A DNA stretch of 63,852 nt from assembly GCA_910579105.1 (NCBI GenBank), contig CAJTRT010000010.1, forward strand, positions 1 through 63,852, read 5' to 3'. The position numbers and the translations under genes are program-made. Of this stretch, positions 35,965-45,405 are shown piece by piece. Each line of letters opens with the position of its first letter. The stretch's first letter is position 1. This DNA comes from an uncultured Muribaculaceae bacterium. Lineage in GTDB: Bacteria; Bacteroidota; Bacteroidia; Bacteroidales; Muribaculaceae. Under the pieces are notes generated by a model. It was given only the letters and a program-made list of their open reading frames with translations. It was not told the origin of the DNA and searched no databases.

Positions 35965-38769
35965 TTATTCGAGGATGATCAGGAACAGATTGCGGGTGTC
36001 AGCCTTGGTAAGCGTGACGGCTCCCGCCTCGAGATCGGCAGTCAGCTGGCTGGTGGCACTTGTCAGTTTTGCCCCGTTAACCTTGACCGAGCCGGTTTCG
36101 GTGTCGGCGAATACGAGGGTCATCTTCATCGGCTTGGCGAGGGTGAATGTCACGGAAGTCGCGGACTCCATTTTGAGGCAGATTCCATAGGTCTTGCCAT
36201 CGTATGTCGCGGTGCCTTTCGAGTTGGAGTAATTGCCCGTCACAGCGAACATGGAGTTGCTCGGAGCCTTGGCCAGGAAGTCGCAAACGACCTTCTCCCC
36301 GTCGGGAACCGGGTCGGGATCCGGATCAGGGGTCGGATCGGGATCGGGGGTGGGATCCGGGGTAACGACCTCATCGGTAAAGAATCCCGCAAGCGATGGC
36401 TTATATTCAGCCAGGAGCTTGTCAAGCCCGGCGTTACGCCCGTAATCAGCATCGTCAACGGCATTGTCGAACGTATAGTGGATGTCGCCGTGGTTCAGAC
36501 GGCCGGCGCCGCGGCGATAGCCCGTAAGGATCGCGGGAATATCGGCTGCCGCGTCGGGAGTGTAGTCGAACATAGAGGCCGAGGTGTCGAAATTATTGTA
36601 GGACGTGCCGCCAGCGAGAGTTTTGACCTCGGCCGGGACCTGTTCGCCGCGGGCTGATGCCTCGTAAGCGTCGAAGGTCGTCGAGTTATCCTGGTATGTG
36701 ATATAGCTGAAATGCTTCTGACGCTCGACAAACAGGTTTCCGAAGCTCTTGATGATGCCGCCGTTCTCGCCAGAGAAAGTGCCGTCGCCGGTGGCGTCGG
36801 TTCCCTGGCGCGAGCTCATCATCGGACGGCTTGTGCCGCGGAAATAGTTGTTCTCGACGAAAATGCTCGACCCCATGGTGGCTCCGATGCCGTATTTGGC
36901 GATACCGTCGTAGTAGTTGTTGTAGACATGCACGGTGGAAGTCCTGACGCGGGGATGGCGCGAATCGCTGTGATCAAACCAGTTGTGGTGGTAGACGAGC
37001 ATATTCTCCACATGCTCGCTCTTCATGCCGCAGAGGTTCGATTTGCCTGTGTCGAAGAAGTGGTTGTAGGAGAAAGTGGCGAAAGTGCAGTCGTCCTTGG
37101 CGTCAAGAGAGCCGTCACCCTTTCCGTGGTCGCCACTACCCTTCTGACCATAGAAAAAGTCGTTGTTGTGGACCCATATGTGGTTGGTACCTTTGACCTC
37201 GAGATTATCGTTGCTCGACCCGTGGAGCATTATGGCGAGGTTACGCACCTCGGCACCCATACCATCGACGAATCCCAGCCCGAAGCCTTTGAGCGACGCG
37301 TCATCCCCGATACCCTCGATTGTCACCTGGAAATCGATAGTGTTGTTGTTCCCTTTCAACAGAAGGCCTGTCTGGTCGGAGAGGAGCTGCGCTGTCCCGA
37401 TTTTGGCGACATCGATCATTCCGATGACGCGTACGGCGATCGGAGTCTTGTCAAAGCCCTTCTGCTTCGCCTTGAATATTTCGCCAAGCCCGACAATCGT
37501 CTGCACTCCCCCCTTGCTGTCGACAGTCATTTCCATCGACACCGTGTTGAAATTTTCGTTGGTGATATATAGCACCTTGGCACCCGATTTGAGAGAGCCG
37601 TCATTGTTGTAGGCGCCCACTCCTCCGGTAACACCTTGATGAGCGAAGCCGCTGCGGTCGTATTCGGTCACCACAAGGTTCGAGGCCTCGTTAGCGCCCT
37701 CTATTTCAGCCTTTTCCTTGACGGGAACGACCTTTATCACGTAAGTTCCCGCAACTAAGCCGGGAACATCGGCACGCCCGAACATCGGGTAACGGCGCAC
37801 AAGCCTGGAATCAATCCTTGTGAAATCGGCATATTTGCCACCTTTCACATACACGTTATAGTCGTCGGCACCATCGAAAAGCGACCATTTGACATAGGCA
37901 TACTCCTGCCAGCCGCGGGCCTCGGTTATATTCACGACCCCCTGCACGTTGTCGTAGGAGCCTTCGCTGTCGTTTACCGCGGCCTTGTGGAACTCGACGT
38001 GGTCAATCGAATTGTCGTAAACATCCTCTCCGATAGCCGCGTCGGCGTGGCGCACAGTCATTTTGGCGCCATCGAAAAGCAGCCGTTCGACAGCCTCGGT
38101 GTTATAGTATTTCACGTCGCCGTTTTTAAGGATGACGTGTGCCTGGTGCTTGTCGGTCCGCAGAGAAACAGCGCCTGAGGTATTGTCCCCTATTCCCGGT
38201 TCCGGATCCTCACCGGCTTCGGTAACGGAGATTTCAGAGACATACAGCCCTCCCGTGTTCTGAAGCGTCACGTCGCCGTCGGCGGCAACAGTAGCCACGT
38301 TTGTCTGGTCTTCCAGGGTGGTGGTGTTGAAGAATCCCGACACAGGTGTCAGATTCGTGACGTTCACTCCCCTCGCCGCTGTCTTGCTCGAAGTCTTGCA
38401 CACCATCTTCACCGTCTGTCCGGCTTTCAGGTCCTTAATGGTCACCGTCAGCGCCTTGTTAAAAGACATCCTCGAACCTTTCGGATCGACCCGGACCCCA
38501 TCAGCGACGGTTACGGTAAACAAAAGCCCCGCGGTACATTCGAGTTCGGAACCATTGGCCGTAAGCGGCTCAGCGTTATAGGTCGAGATGTTTTTAAAGC
38601 GGTTGTTGCTTGTGGTGTTCTCGTGCTCCCAGTTCTGGGAATCAGCCTCGAGATTGGCGATGTCAGCAGCGCTGAAGGCTGCGAAATTCCAGGTGCGGGC
38701 ACCCGCGCCGAAAACTGCCGAAATCGGCAACAGCGCCGCCAGCATATATTTTGCTAATGATTTTTTCAT
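35965..38769 (-). CDS. Secreted pectate lyase (PL1-like) with adhesion-type flanking domains
   Basis: This enzyme probably cleaves polygalacturonate by beta-elimination outside the cell. The 934-residue product has a signal peptide (1-24), an N-terminal beta domain (about 27-190) found on Bacteroidetes pectinases, a small module with VERLLFDGAKMTV, a fibronectin-like region (about 285-370), then a PL1 beta-helix (about 380-700) with the catalytic region HHNWFDHSDSRHPRVRTSTVHVYNNYYDG, whose arginine is the expected base. A Pro-Asp-Thr linker (about 800-825) leads to a last beta domain that resembles the first. No T9SS signal is visible at the end. It lies 15 nt after the small T9SS-tailed protein gene, so the two are co-transcribed. 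Confidence 0.88.
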   Translation of the reverse strand: MKKSLAKYMLAALLPISAVFGAGARTWNFAAFSAADIANLEADSQNWEHENTTSNNRFKNISTYNAEPLTANGSELECTAGLLFTVTVADGVRVDPKGSRMSFNKALTVTIKDLKAGQTVKMVCKTSSKTAARGVNVTNLTPVSGFFNTTTLEDQTNVATVAADGDVTLQNTGGLYVSEISVTEAGEDPEPGIGDNTSGAVSLRTDKHQAHVILKNGDVKYYNTEAVERLLFDGAKMTVRHADAAIGEDVYDNSIDHVEFHKAAVNDSEGSYDNVQGVVNITEARGWQEYAYVKWSLFDGADDYNVYVKGGKYADFTRIDSRLVRRYPMFGRADVPGLVAGTYVIKVVPVKEKAEIEGANEASNLVVTEYDRSGFAHQGVTGGVGAYNNDGSLKSGAKVLYITNENFNTVSMEMTVDSKGGVQTIVGLGEIFKAKQKGFDKTPIAVRVIGMIDVAKIGTAQLLSDQTGLLLKGNNNTIDFQVTIEGIGDDASLKGFGLGFVDGMGAEVRNLAIMLHGSSNDNLEVKGTNHIWVHNNDFFYGQKGSGDHGKGDGSLDAKDDCTFATFSYNHFFDTGKSNLCGMKSEHVENMLVYHHNWFDHSDSRHPRVRTSTVHVYNNYYDGIAKYGIGATMGSSIFVENNYFRGTSRPMMSSRQGTDATGDGTFSGENGGIIKSFGNLFVERQKHFSYITYQDNSTTFDAYEASARGEQVPAEVKTLAGGTSYNNFDTSASMFDYTPDAAADIPAILTGYRRGAGRLNHGDIHYTFDNAVDDADYGRNAGLDKLLAEYKPSLAGFFTDEVVTPDPTPDPDPTPDPDPDPVPDGEKVVCDFLAKAPSNSMFAVTGNYSNSKGTATYDGKTYGICLKMESATSVTFTLAKPMKMTLVFADTETGSVKVNGAKLTSATSQLTADLEAGAVTLTKADTRNLFLIILE

Positions 38770-38784
38770 CGGTTTCAGCGGTTT

Positions 38785-39243
38785 TTAATGTTTCGTGAAT
38801 TTAACCACATCGTTGCCGGAGCGTAGCATATAAACGCCGGCAGAAAGATGGGCGACCTTTATTTCCATTCGACCGGCAGCCGGCACCGGGCCGAACACCA
38901 CCTTGCCTGAGAGGTCGAAGATGGCGGTCGGAGCGGTTTCCGACAGCCCGGAAACAGTCAGCATATCGCCAACTACACCCTCACAGGTGAATACGGACAA
39001 GGTTTTCGCAGCCTCTACCGCCGACATTCCGTTTTCGGCAAAGGAGAGCAGCACGGCCTCCATGTCGGCGTCCATTGAATCGGAATCGTCAAAACGGACT
39101 GTCAGTTTGTCGCCGCTGAACGAGATTTCCGTCACAGATTTCCTCACAGGCGCTCCGTTGACTGTGACCTGGGCGACATTCGCCGCGGTACCGCACAGAA
39201 AGCCTGCCAGCACCACGAAAATAGCAAAAATGAATCGGTACAT
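38785..39243 (-). CDS. Small secreted protein consisting mainly of a T9SS C-terminal signal
   Basis: This 152-residue product has a signal peptide (1-20), a short beta module (ISFSGDKLTVRFDD, about 45-58) and, from about residue 105, a type A T9SS sorting domain: AIFDLSGKVVFG, then LSAGVYMLRSGNDVVKFTKH at the very end. The passenger between signal and tail is only about 80 residues. The same small module, a strand-turn-strand with a GxKxTV core, appears in the neighbouring pectate lyase (VERLLFDGAKMTV). I do not recognise a family for the whole protein. It directly precedes the lyase in one operon. Confidence 0.7.
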   Translation of the reverse strand: MYRFIFAIFVVLAGFLCGTAANVAQVTVNGAPVRKSVTEISFSGDKLTVRFDDSDSMDADMEAVLLSFAENGMSAVEAAKTLSVFTCEGVVGDMLTVSGLSETAPTAIFDLSGKVVFGPVPAAGRMEIKVAHLSAGVYMLRSGNDVVKFTKH

Positions 39244-39303
39244 GATTTAAGTTGATTGGTTTATTTATTACCCCCAAGGGGTGATCTGTAAAAACGAATT
39301 GAC

Positions 39304-39852
39304 TCACCGCGGCAACCTGTAAACCGGAAGCGACGCGCGCGCCGCCGGGAGGTCGGCCTCGGCCTCGGAAAGGGTCATCGGCAACGCTACGGCTTCTGTC
39401 ACCTTCGCACCCGGAATTATGGCGGCTTCAAGCTCGTCCGGCGAAGGAGCCGCTGTCAGCGTCCTGTATTCATTATAGGTATAGCGGGTAAACACGCTGT
39501 TTGTTGAAACGCCGCGGCGGTCGAGCCACCAGCCGCCGCCGAGGTCAACGGGGGTACTGCCGGGACCGAGATCGGAAGGAGCGGGATAACTGACTATCTT
39601 TCCCGCCGCATTGACGTTGACTGGCACGTTGTCGGCATACGGGCCGCTCATCCTGTAAGCCACCGCTTTCGGTATAACCGCCTGCGCGCGGCCATTACCG
39701 CCCCGGAGAATCCCGGACCGATCACCCACCGCCAGTTCAGGAGATTGATCCTGGCCGCCACGGATGTCAGAAGCGCCACCCTCTTTCGCGGAATGGCAGC
39801 CGGAGGCTAAAATCGCTCCGGCTGCCGCTATCGTAATAGGAAACAATTTCAT
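39304..39852 (-). CDS. Lipoprotein overlapping the C10 protease gene
   Basis: This is a 182-residue lipoprotein of no family I can name with certainty. The N-terminus is a lipoprotein signal (cysteine about residue 19, LASGC). The mature part has an Asp/Gly-rich start, a conserved-looking core (AVAYRMSGPYADNVPVNVN, SYPAPSDLGPGSTPVDLGGG, WWLDRRGVSTNSVFTRYTYN) and a C-terminal helical, acidic stretch. Its ATG overlaps the stop codon of the C10 protease gene (four bases, minus strand), so it should be translated along with it. C10 proteases of Bacteroides fragilis are encoded next to small inhibitors; whether this is one is inference, since it does not resemble the protease propeptide. Confidence 0.7.
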   Translation of the reverse strand: MKLFPITIAAAGAILASGCHSAKEGGASDIRGGQDQSPELAVGDRSGILRGGNGRAQAVIPKAVAYRMSGPYADNVPVNVNAAGKIVSYPAPSDLGPGSTPVDLGGGWWLDRRGVSTNSVFTRYTYNEYRTLTAAPSPDELEAAIIPGAKVTEAVALPMTLSEAEADLPAARASLPVYRLPR

Positions 39853-42308
39853 CTTACAACAATCTTCTGTGTCTTGGAATGACCGGTTAAGTCAGTCACC
39901 CGCACCGCGTAAACTCCCGGTGCGAATCCAGCGTAGGAAACAGAGAGCGCTGTCGCCCCGGCCTCCACACTGACGGGAACCCGCGAGCCGTCAAGCCCGT
40001 ACATCTCAAACGAGCTTATACCGGCCGGAGCCGCGATGGCAACCGCGTCGTATCCGGGGTTAATCGCGATCACGCCGCCCTCTGCATCCACGTTGTCAAC
40101 ACCTGACGAGGACCCGACGGTAAAACTCAGGGAGGAGAGCATATTGGAAGTGTCGGACGGGTCGAACAGTCCGGCCATATACGTCTTGCCGGGTTTCCCC
40201 ATAGTGAAATTGTATGTGGTTGTCAACGAGGCGCTCTGCCCCGCGGCGAGATACGCTACCGGGAACCTCGCAATGTCGATAGAGGTACTTGACTCACTAT
40301 CGAAGAACGCTATGACAAGTGGCTCGGCAAGATAGCCCGAGGTGACCGAAACATCGGCATTGAACTTTATCGCGGCAGCGTTAACCGCGCCCGCCGCGCC
40401 ATCGATGGTAAACGACGAACAGGAAATCTCAGCCTTGCCAGGGTTAGCCTCGACCGGGACTTTGGCATAATATATAACCTCTCCGCGGTCGGGGTCGAAA
40501 ATCACGAAGTAATACTCACCGGCGGTCGTCGAAGCGTTACCCACGGTACCCGTGAATGTGAAATTCTCCGTCTCGCCCACATTCAGGTCGAGGCGCAGGA
40601 CATCTCCTCTTGAAATGATGCTAAGTTGGTTGTTGGCGAGCGTCGCGAAGCCCGATGCCACGGGCATAAACATCTCGAATGGAGCCACATTCGACAGGTC
40701 GGCGGTAATCTCGTAAGCGCAATTGGCGAAAATTTTTGAAACCGCCTTGACATTGGAGGCCTTCGGCAACTCGATGGACGCGGTAGTTACGGCGTAAGAA
40801 CCGCCGTCGGCAGTAAGCACCAGGTAACCGGGGTTACCCATCCGCTGCCGGATATCGAGCCACGCGGAGGACGCGCCGTTGCCTGTCGGACGGCATACCG
40901 GGTAAACTTCGTAAGTGCCGGATGCGAGCGCCGGAAGCGCGACCTGGTAATCCGTCGCCCCGTACCCCGGCTGGATGCCGTTGGCGTTCGGTCCCTGCGC
41001 GTATATGACCTGCCCCGCGGCGTTTACGAGCTTAGCGCCCAACTGTACACCGAAAGTGCGGTCCGTGGCATTGATAAAGGCACCATTATCCCCTGCGGAA
41101 AGTGTCAGCACAGAGCCGCTGACCGAGCCTCCAAGGACACCGTAAAGAGAAAGACGGTTGTCATACGAAACAGGGTTGCCCGTTGGAGGCATGATGCCGA
41201 AAATAGCGTCCTGGCCGAAATTGAATCCGTCACCTATGCCACCTCCGATGCCCACTCCGGCCGGATTCAACGCGGTAAGACGGAAGTAGCCGTCATATGC
41301 GCCTCCCCATCCCCAGTTGAAATGGAAGAACCCGTCGGTGCTGTAACCGTCACATACGAACTCGTGGCCGGAGGTCATTGAATAATCAGCTCCGCCGCAC
41401 AGCACCGGGCCGCAGTCGCGGAGATTATTGTAAAACATATTCTCCCACTCATCAAGCGGATAGAAGTCGCGGTTTTTCAGTTCAAGGGCGGCGTCATATC
41501 CGAAATAAGTCCTAAGGGCTGTCGCGGCCTGCTGCGAGCTTGTCCCGGATTCGGTGGCAGTGTAACGCATCTGTGTCGAATAACCGCAGGCCTTCATCAA
41601 GGTAGCAACGGCAACAGACTGCGCCTCGTTGTAACCACCTGAGTAGGAATCGAGCATATTGGCCCAGTCGAAAGTGGTCTGGGCGAAATTCATCGACAAG
41701 GTTTGCCCGTTGAGGTTATACGAGATTGACGACAGCCCTTTCTGAGGATAATTATGATACTTCATAACCTGCGCCATGGCCGTTGCCACGCAACCTGTGA
41801 CGGCACGTTTGCCATTGATTTCCGGGCAAAGGTCGTTGTATGGGGCGTCCTGGTTCCACGCAGTCGACAGAAGCGGCGCGATCGGCGCGCGGCCGGCGAG
41901 GGATTCGGGCAGCGCGAGCGAGGGCATACCGGAAGCGTTGGCGCGGGCGTAGTCGATCTGCCGTCCATACTCTCCGAGCCACCAACGCATCTGCGGAGGC
42001 ATTTCGGCTGAATCAGTCAAAGGAGTATCCGAATAACCCAGAAGCGGGGAAGCCACATCATCGGCCGCGACAACCATATACCCGGCAGGCCTGCTGAAAA
42101 CGTACGCGGCCGGGATACCGGCTGGTGACGCGACCGAGCGGATTAACTTCGGCTTTTCCAATCCGCCGATAACGGACCTAAGCGCAGGGCTGTGGTTTTC
42201 GGCTCCCGCGACACGGGCAAGCGCCTCCTCGGGAGAAAGCGTCTCGGCGGAAGCTCCGAACGCGGCCATGGCAAGAAAAACCGCCGCGGACAAACGATAA
42301 TTACGCAT
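39849..42308 (-). CDS. C10-family (streptopain/interpain-like) cysteine protease with T9SS signal
   Basis: This is a secreted cysteine protease. The 819-residue product has a signal peptide (1-21), an N-terminal propeptide of the Inhibitor_I69 type (about 22-140), the C10 catalytic domain with nucleophile C173 in TGCVATAMAQVMKYHNYP, the histidine H315 in TSGHEFVCDG and the FHFNWGWGGAYDGYF block after it (about 328-342), then about 400 residues of beta-sandwich modules, and a T9SS sorting domain in the last about 75 residues (GLDGSRVP then GFAPGVYAVRVTD). The propeptide must be removed for activity. It has its own promoter and is followed by an overlapping lipoprotein gene. Confidence 0.92.
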   Translation of the reverse strand: MRNYRLSAAVFLAMAAFGASAETLSPEEALARVAGAENHSPALRSVIGGLEKPKLIRSVASPAGIPAAYVFSRPAGYMVVAADDVASPLLGYSDTPLTDSAEMPPQMRWWLGEYGRQIDYARANASGMPSLALPESLAGRAPIAPLLSTAWNQDAPYNDLCPEINGKRAVTGCVATAMAQVMKYHNYPQKGLSSISYNLNGQTLSMNFAQTTFDWANMLDSYSGGYNEAQSVAVATLMKACGYSTQMRYTATESGTSSQQAATALRTYFGYDAALELKNRDFYPLDEWENMFYNNLRDCGPVLCGGADYSMTSGHEFVCDGYSTDGFFHFNWGWGGAYDGYFRLTALNPAGVGIGGGIGDGFNFGQDAIFGIMPPTGNPVSYDNRLSLYGVLGGSVSGSVLTLSAGDNGAFINATDRTFGVQLGAKLVNAAGQVIYAQGPNANGIQPGYGATDYQVALPALASGTYEVYPVCRPTGNGASSAWLDIRQRMGNPGYLVLTADGGSYAVTTASIELPKASNVKAVSKIFANCAYEITADLSNVAPFEMFMPVASGFATLANNQLSIISRGDVLRLDLNVGETENFTFTGTVGNASTTAGEYYFVIFDPDRGEVIYYAKVPVEANPGKAEISCSSFTIDGAAGAVNAAAIKFNADVSVTSGYLAEPLVIAFFDSESSTSIDIARFPVAYLAAGQSASLTTTYNFTMGKPGKTYMAGLFDPSDTSNMLSSLSFTVGSSSGVDNVDAEGGVIAINPGYDAVAIAAPAGISSFEMYGLDGSRVPVSVEAGATALSVSYAGFAPGVYAVRVTDLTGHSKTQKIVVR

Positions 42309-42338
42309 AATAGAAACGAAAGTTCAAATTGCAGGAGG

Positions 42339-42346
42339 CAAAGTTA
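42339..42346 (-). promoter_or_regulatory. -7 box for the C10 protease operon
   Basis: TAACTTTG on the minus strand lies 31 nt before the start. A TTG lies 17 nt upstream, a little short of the usual spacing. Confidence 0.55.
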
Positions 42347-42371
42347 CACATTTTCCTCAATAACAATTTAT

Positions 42372-43247
42372 TCAAGATGTTTTTTTTACAATGAAAATCG
42401 GGCATCCGCGCGAGGGGTAAGCTACGTCGCCCTGACGATATGAGAAAACGAGGCTGTCGCCCATCGCCGCGCACTGGCCCAGCGGGAAGTTCTCGACCGT
42501 ATAGGCATCGGCCGCGCCCGGATTGACTAAGTCACTCAGCCATTTGAGATAGTTGCCCCGCGAGCGGCCCGCATCAGCGGCCATAAGGGCAAGCAGTTCG
42601 TCGCGGACTTCCTGCCTCTTGTTCCCGGGGACAAGCTGCTCGAACCCGAGGGGCTTGCCGTCGGGCAGAGAGAAACTGACGTAAGACGCGTCCGTGTCGC
42701 AGGCCCCGCCGCCGCATGACTCGTTATAGGCCATATAGGTAATAAAATCCTTACCGTCGGACCACGCCGGACGCAGCTCCATTATCACATAATAACCATA
42801 TCTCACCGACTCTTTCAGAGCCGGCAGGATATCCGTGGTGAAAATATTTCCGTAATAGTCGATTTCGCGCTCAACCGCCGCCTGCGAACCATTGTCGCGG
42901 TCATATTCGACATCCCCGCCTGCGACCTCTGCGAAATTCTCGCCGACGATGCGGGCGAGCTGGATGTTAACGCCCGAAGTTTCCTGGAGGGCGAAAACCC
43001 TGATCGACATATAAACATCCTCATGCTCGGTGGGATACACGCGGGCGAACTCACGGGTGGGCACCTCGACGCGCCCGAAAACGAAAGTACTGTCGCGGGT
43101 ATAGTCTTCCGTTACAGCAACTACGGTTTCCGCTATCTCCTCACTGTCGCGCACTTCCGGAGCGTTGTCGACAGCGTTATCGTGATGGCATGAGACGAGA
43201 GCCACAAAGGCTGCCAGGGCGGCGGAGGAAATTATCGCGGTTTTCAT
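42372..43247 (-). CDS. DUF3298 (RsiV-like) lipoprotein
   Basis: This 291-residue product is a predicted lipoprotein (LVSC, cysteine about residue 20) with a DUF4163-like N-terminal region and a C-terminal DUF3298 domain (about 185-290: YVSFSLPDGKPLGFEQLVPG, then SLVFSYRQGDVAYPSRGCPIFIV). The domain is related to the sensor part of RsiV, which binds lysozyme, and is frequent in Bacteroidetes lipoproteins. Nothing here shows a sigma factor partner. It is on the same strand as the C10 protease gene, 63 nt upstream of it, with the C10 promoter between. Confidence 0.8.
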   Translation of the reverse strand: MKTAIISSAALAAFVALVSCHHDNAVDNAPEVRDSEEIAETVVAVTEDYTRDSTFVFGRVEVPTREFARVYPTEHEDVYMSIRVFALQETSGVNIQLARIVGENFAEVAGGDVEYDRDNGSQAAVEREIDYYGNIFTTDILPALKESVRYGYYVIMELRPAWSDGKDFITYMAYNESCGGGACDTDASYVSFSLPDGKPLGFEQLVPGNKRQEVRDELLALMAADAGRSRGNYLKWLSDLVNPGAADAYTVENFPLGQCAAMGDSLVFSYRQGDVAYPSRGCPIFIVKKTS

Positions 43248-43357
43248 GAGGGATATATGTAGGTTGTCTATGATTAACTAACGTCCCCTCATCGACGAGG
43301 GTTCACCCCGTCACAAAAAAATAACGCCCTAATCGCACCTTTTTTTGCCAAAAACGT

Positions 43358-43365
43358 TACCTTTG
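43358..43365 (+). promoter_or_regulatory. -7 box for the porX operon
   Basis: TACCTTTG lies 33 nt before the start. The T-rich stretch 10-18 nt before it is too close to be a normal -33 box. Confidence 0.55.
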
Positions 43366-43398
43366 TAGTACGAACCCATCAACTGACCTCACAAGCCG

Positions 43399-44943
43399 AT
43401 GAGCGAATACAGCATACTTTGGGCAGATGACGAGATTGACCTGCTCAAACCCCACATAATGTTTCTCAAATCGAAAGGCTACGAGCCGCTGACGGTGAAC
43501 AACGGCCGCGACGCGCTTGACCTGGTCGAGCGGCAGCACTTCGACCTCGTTATCCTCGACGAGAACATGCCGGGCCTCACAGGGCTGGAGACCTTGCAGC
43601 GAATTAAGGAAATCGCTCCCCAGACCCCGGTAATCATGATTACCAAAAGCGAGGAGGAGAACATCATGGACCAGGCTGTGGGGAACAAGATCGCCGACTA
43701 CCTGATCAAGCCGGTGAACCCCATGCAGATCCTCATGTCAATCAAGAAGAACCTCCACAGCGGCCAGCTCGTCAGCGAGACGGCGGCCGCGGACTACCGG
43801 CAGGAATTCGCGCGCATCTCGCAGGCAATCTCGGAGGCTGGCAGCATCGAGGACTGGTACCGACTGTATGAGAAGCTGACAGCCTGGGAGCTGCGACTGG
43901 CATCGGCCGACACCAACATGGATGAAATGCTGCGGATGCAGAAGGCCGAGGCCGACGCGGCGTTCTACAAGTTCGTGAAGAGAGAATACGAGGGATGGAT
44001 ACTCTCCGACAAGAAACGCCCCTTGATGAGCCCGCGCATCTTCCCTGACATCGTTTTCCCGTTGCTCGACAAGGAGGAGCAGGTGTATTTCGTGCTGATC
44101 GACAATTTCCGTCTCGACCTGTGGCTTTCGATCAAGCCGGCGCTCGCCGAATACTTTACCTTTGACGAACGGCTCTACACATCGATACTCCCCACCGCCA
44201 CGCAATACGCCCGTAACGCCATCTTTTCAGGCCTCATGCCCCTCGACATCGCCAAGATGTTTCCCCACCTGTGGGTCGACGAGGATGAGGACGAGGGGAA
44301 AAACCTCAACGAGAGCGAGCTGATCGCGACACTGCTCGACCGTTACCGCCGTCCTTGCAAATTCTCATATAACAAGGTCAACGACTCCGCCGGAGGTGAG
44401 AAGCTGCTTCGAGAGTTCGCCAACCTCGGGCACAACAAACTCAACGTGGTTGTGCTGAACTTCATCGACATGCTGTCGCACGCCCGAACCGAGAGCCGTA
44501 TGATACGCGAGCTGGCCGGAAGCGACGCGGCGTACAGGTCGCTGGCGGCCTCCTGGTTCCGCCACTCTTCCGCGCACGACCTTTTCCGGCGCATTGCCGC
44601 GACGGGGGCCAAGGTGGTGCTTACCACCGACCACGGGACGATCCGCGTCGACAACCCTGTAAAGGTAGTAGGAGACAAGAACACCAACACCAATCTCCGC
44701 TACAAGGTAGGCAAGAATCTCGGTTTCAATTCCAAACAGGTTTTCGAAATCAAACGTCCGTCAGAAATGGGACTCCCCTCCCCCAACGTGTCGTCGGCAT
44801 ACATCTTCGCCGGTAACAACGACTTTTTCGCATACCCTAACAACTACAATTACTACGTCCAGTACTACGACGGCACATTCCAGCATGGCGGGATTTCCCT
44901 GGAAGAAATGCTGGTGCCGTTAGTGACACTCACCCCAAGGTAA
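43399..44943 (+). CDS. porX: PorX-like response regulator with PglZ domain
   Basis: PorX is a response regulator that controls T9SS genes in Porphyromonas and relatives, and its PglZ domain is an alkaline-phosphatase-like fold acting on nucleotides. The 514-residue protein has a CheY-like receiver (residues 1-120) with acidic pair D10/D11 and phosphoacceptor D54 (ILDENMPG), K106 in LIKPVNP, a helical linker, and a PglZ domain (about 200-514) with the LIDNFRLDLW, ILPTATQYARNAIF, NVVVLNFIDMLSHA and TTDHGTIRV metal motifs. No histidine kinase is next to it. It heads an operon with tsaE, birA, a glycosyltransferase, DUF4286 and ruvC, with gaps of 12, 12, 16, 18 and 13 nt. Confidence 0.92.
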   Translation: MSEYSILWADDEIDLLKPHIMFLKSKGYEPLTVNNGRDALDLVERQHFDLVILDENMPGLTGLETLQRIKEIAPQTPVIMITKSEEENIMDQAVGNKIADYLIKPVNPMQILMSIKKNLHSGQLVSETAAADYRQEFARISQAISEAGSIEDWYRLYEKLTAWELRLASADTNMDEMLRMQKAEADAAFYKFVKREYEGWILSDKKRPLMSPRIFPDIVFPLLDKEEQVYFVLIDNFRLDLWLSIKPALAEYFTFDERLYTSILPTATQYARNAIFSGLMPLDIAKMFPHLWVDEDEDEGKNLNESELIATLLDRYRRPCKFSYNKVNDSAGGEKLLREFANLGHNKLNVVVLNFIDMLSHARTESRMIRELAGSDAAYRSLAASWFRHSSAHDLFRRIAATGAKVVLTTDHGTIRVDNPVKVVGDKNTNTNLRYKVGKNLGFNSKQVFEIKRPSEMGLPSPNVSSAYIFAGNNDFFAYPNNYNYYVQYYDGTFQHGGISLEEMLVPLVTLTPR

Positions 44944-44955
44944 CATACATTCATC

Positions 44956-45393
44956 ATGACTACCGAAATACTTATCAAGACCCCTGAAAACCTGCCCGAC
45001 GCAGCCCGCGAATTCGCGTCGCTGATGGGCGACGAGACAGTATACGCCTTCCGCGGAGAGATGGGGGCCGGAAAGACCACCTTCATATCGGCTCTCGCTC
45101 GGGTTCTGGGCGTGGAGGATGACACGGCCAACTCCCCATCGTTCGCCATCATCAACGAGTACCGCTCCGATACAACCGCCGAGCTGATATACCATTTCGA
45201 CCTGTATCGTGTCGAATCGGTAGAGGAGGCGCTGGAAATAGGTATAGAGGATTACTTTGACTCGGGCGCCCTGTGCCTTATTGAATGGCCGGAGCGCATA
45301 GAGCCGCTGCTGCCCGACGACACCGTGGAGGTCGAGGTGCGGGTTAATCCCGACGAATCGCGGACACTCATCGTGCGCAAACCCGAACTCTGA
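44956..45393 (+). CDS. tsaE: tRNA t6A biosynthesis ATPase TsaE
   Basis: TsaE is the ATPase of the TsaBDE complex that makes threonylcarbamoyladenosine at position 37 of ANN-decoding tRNAs. The 145-residue protein has Walker A GEMGAGKTTFI (about 36-46), the switch SPSFAIINEYR segment and the Walker B-type aspartate in IYHFDLYR (about 78-85), with the WPERIEPLLP motif near the C-terminus. The length is usual. The partner genes tsaB and tsaD are not in the window. Confidence 0.95.
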   Translation: MTTEILIKTPENLPDAAREFASLMGDETVYAFRGEMGAGKTTFISALARVLGVEDDTANSPSFAIINEYRSDTTAELIYHFDLYRVESVEEALEIGIEDYFDSGALCLIEWPERIEPLLPDDTVEVEVRVNPDESRTLIVRKPEL

Positions 45394-45405
45394 CCCCGCG
45401 GCCCG

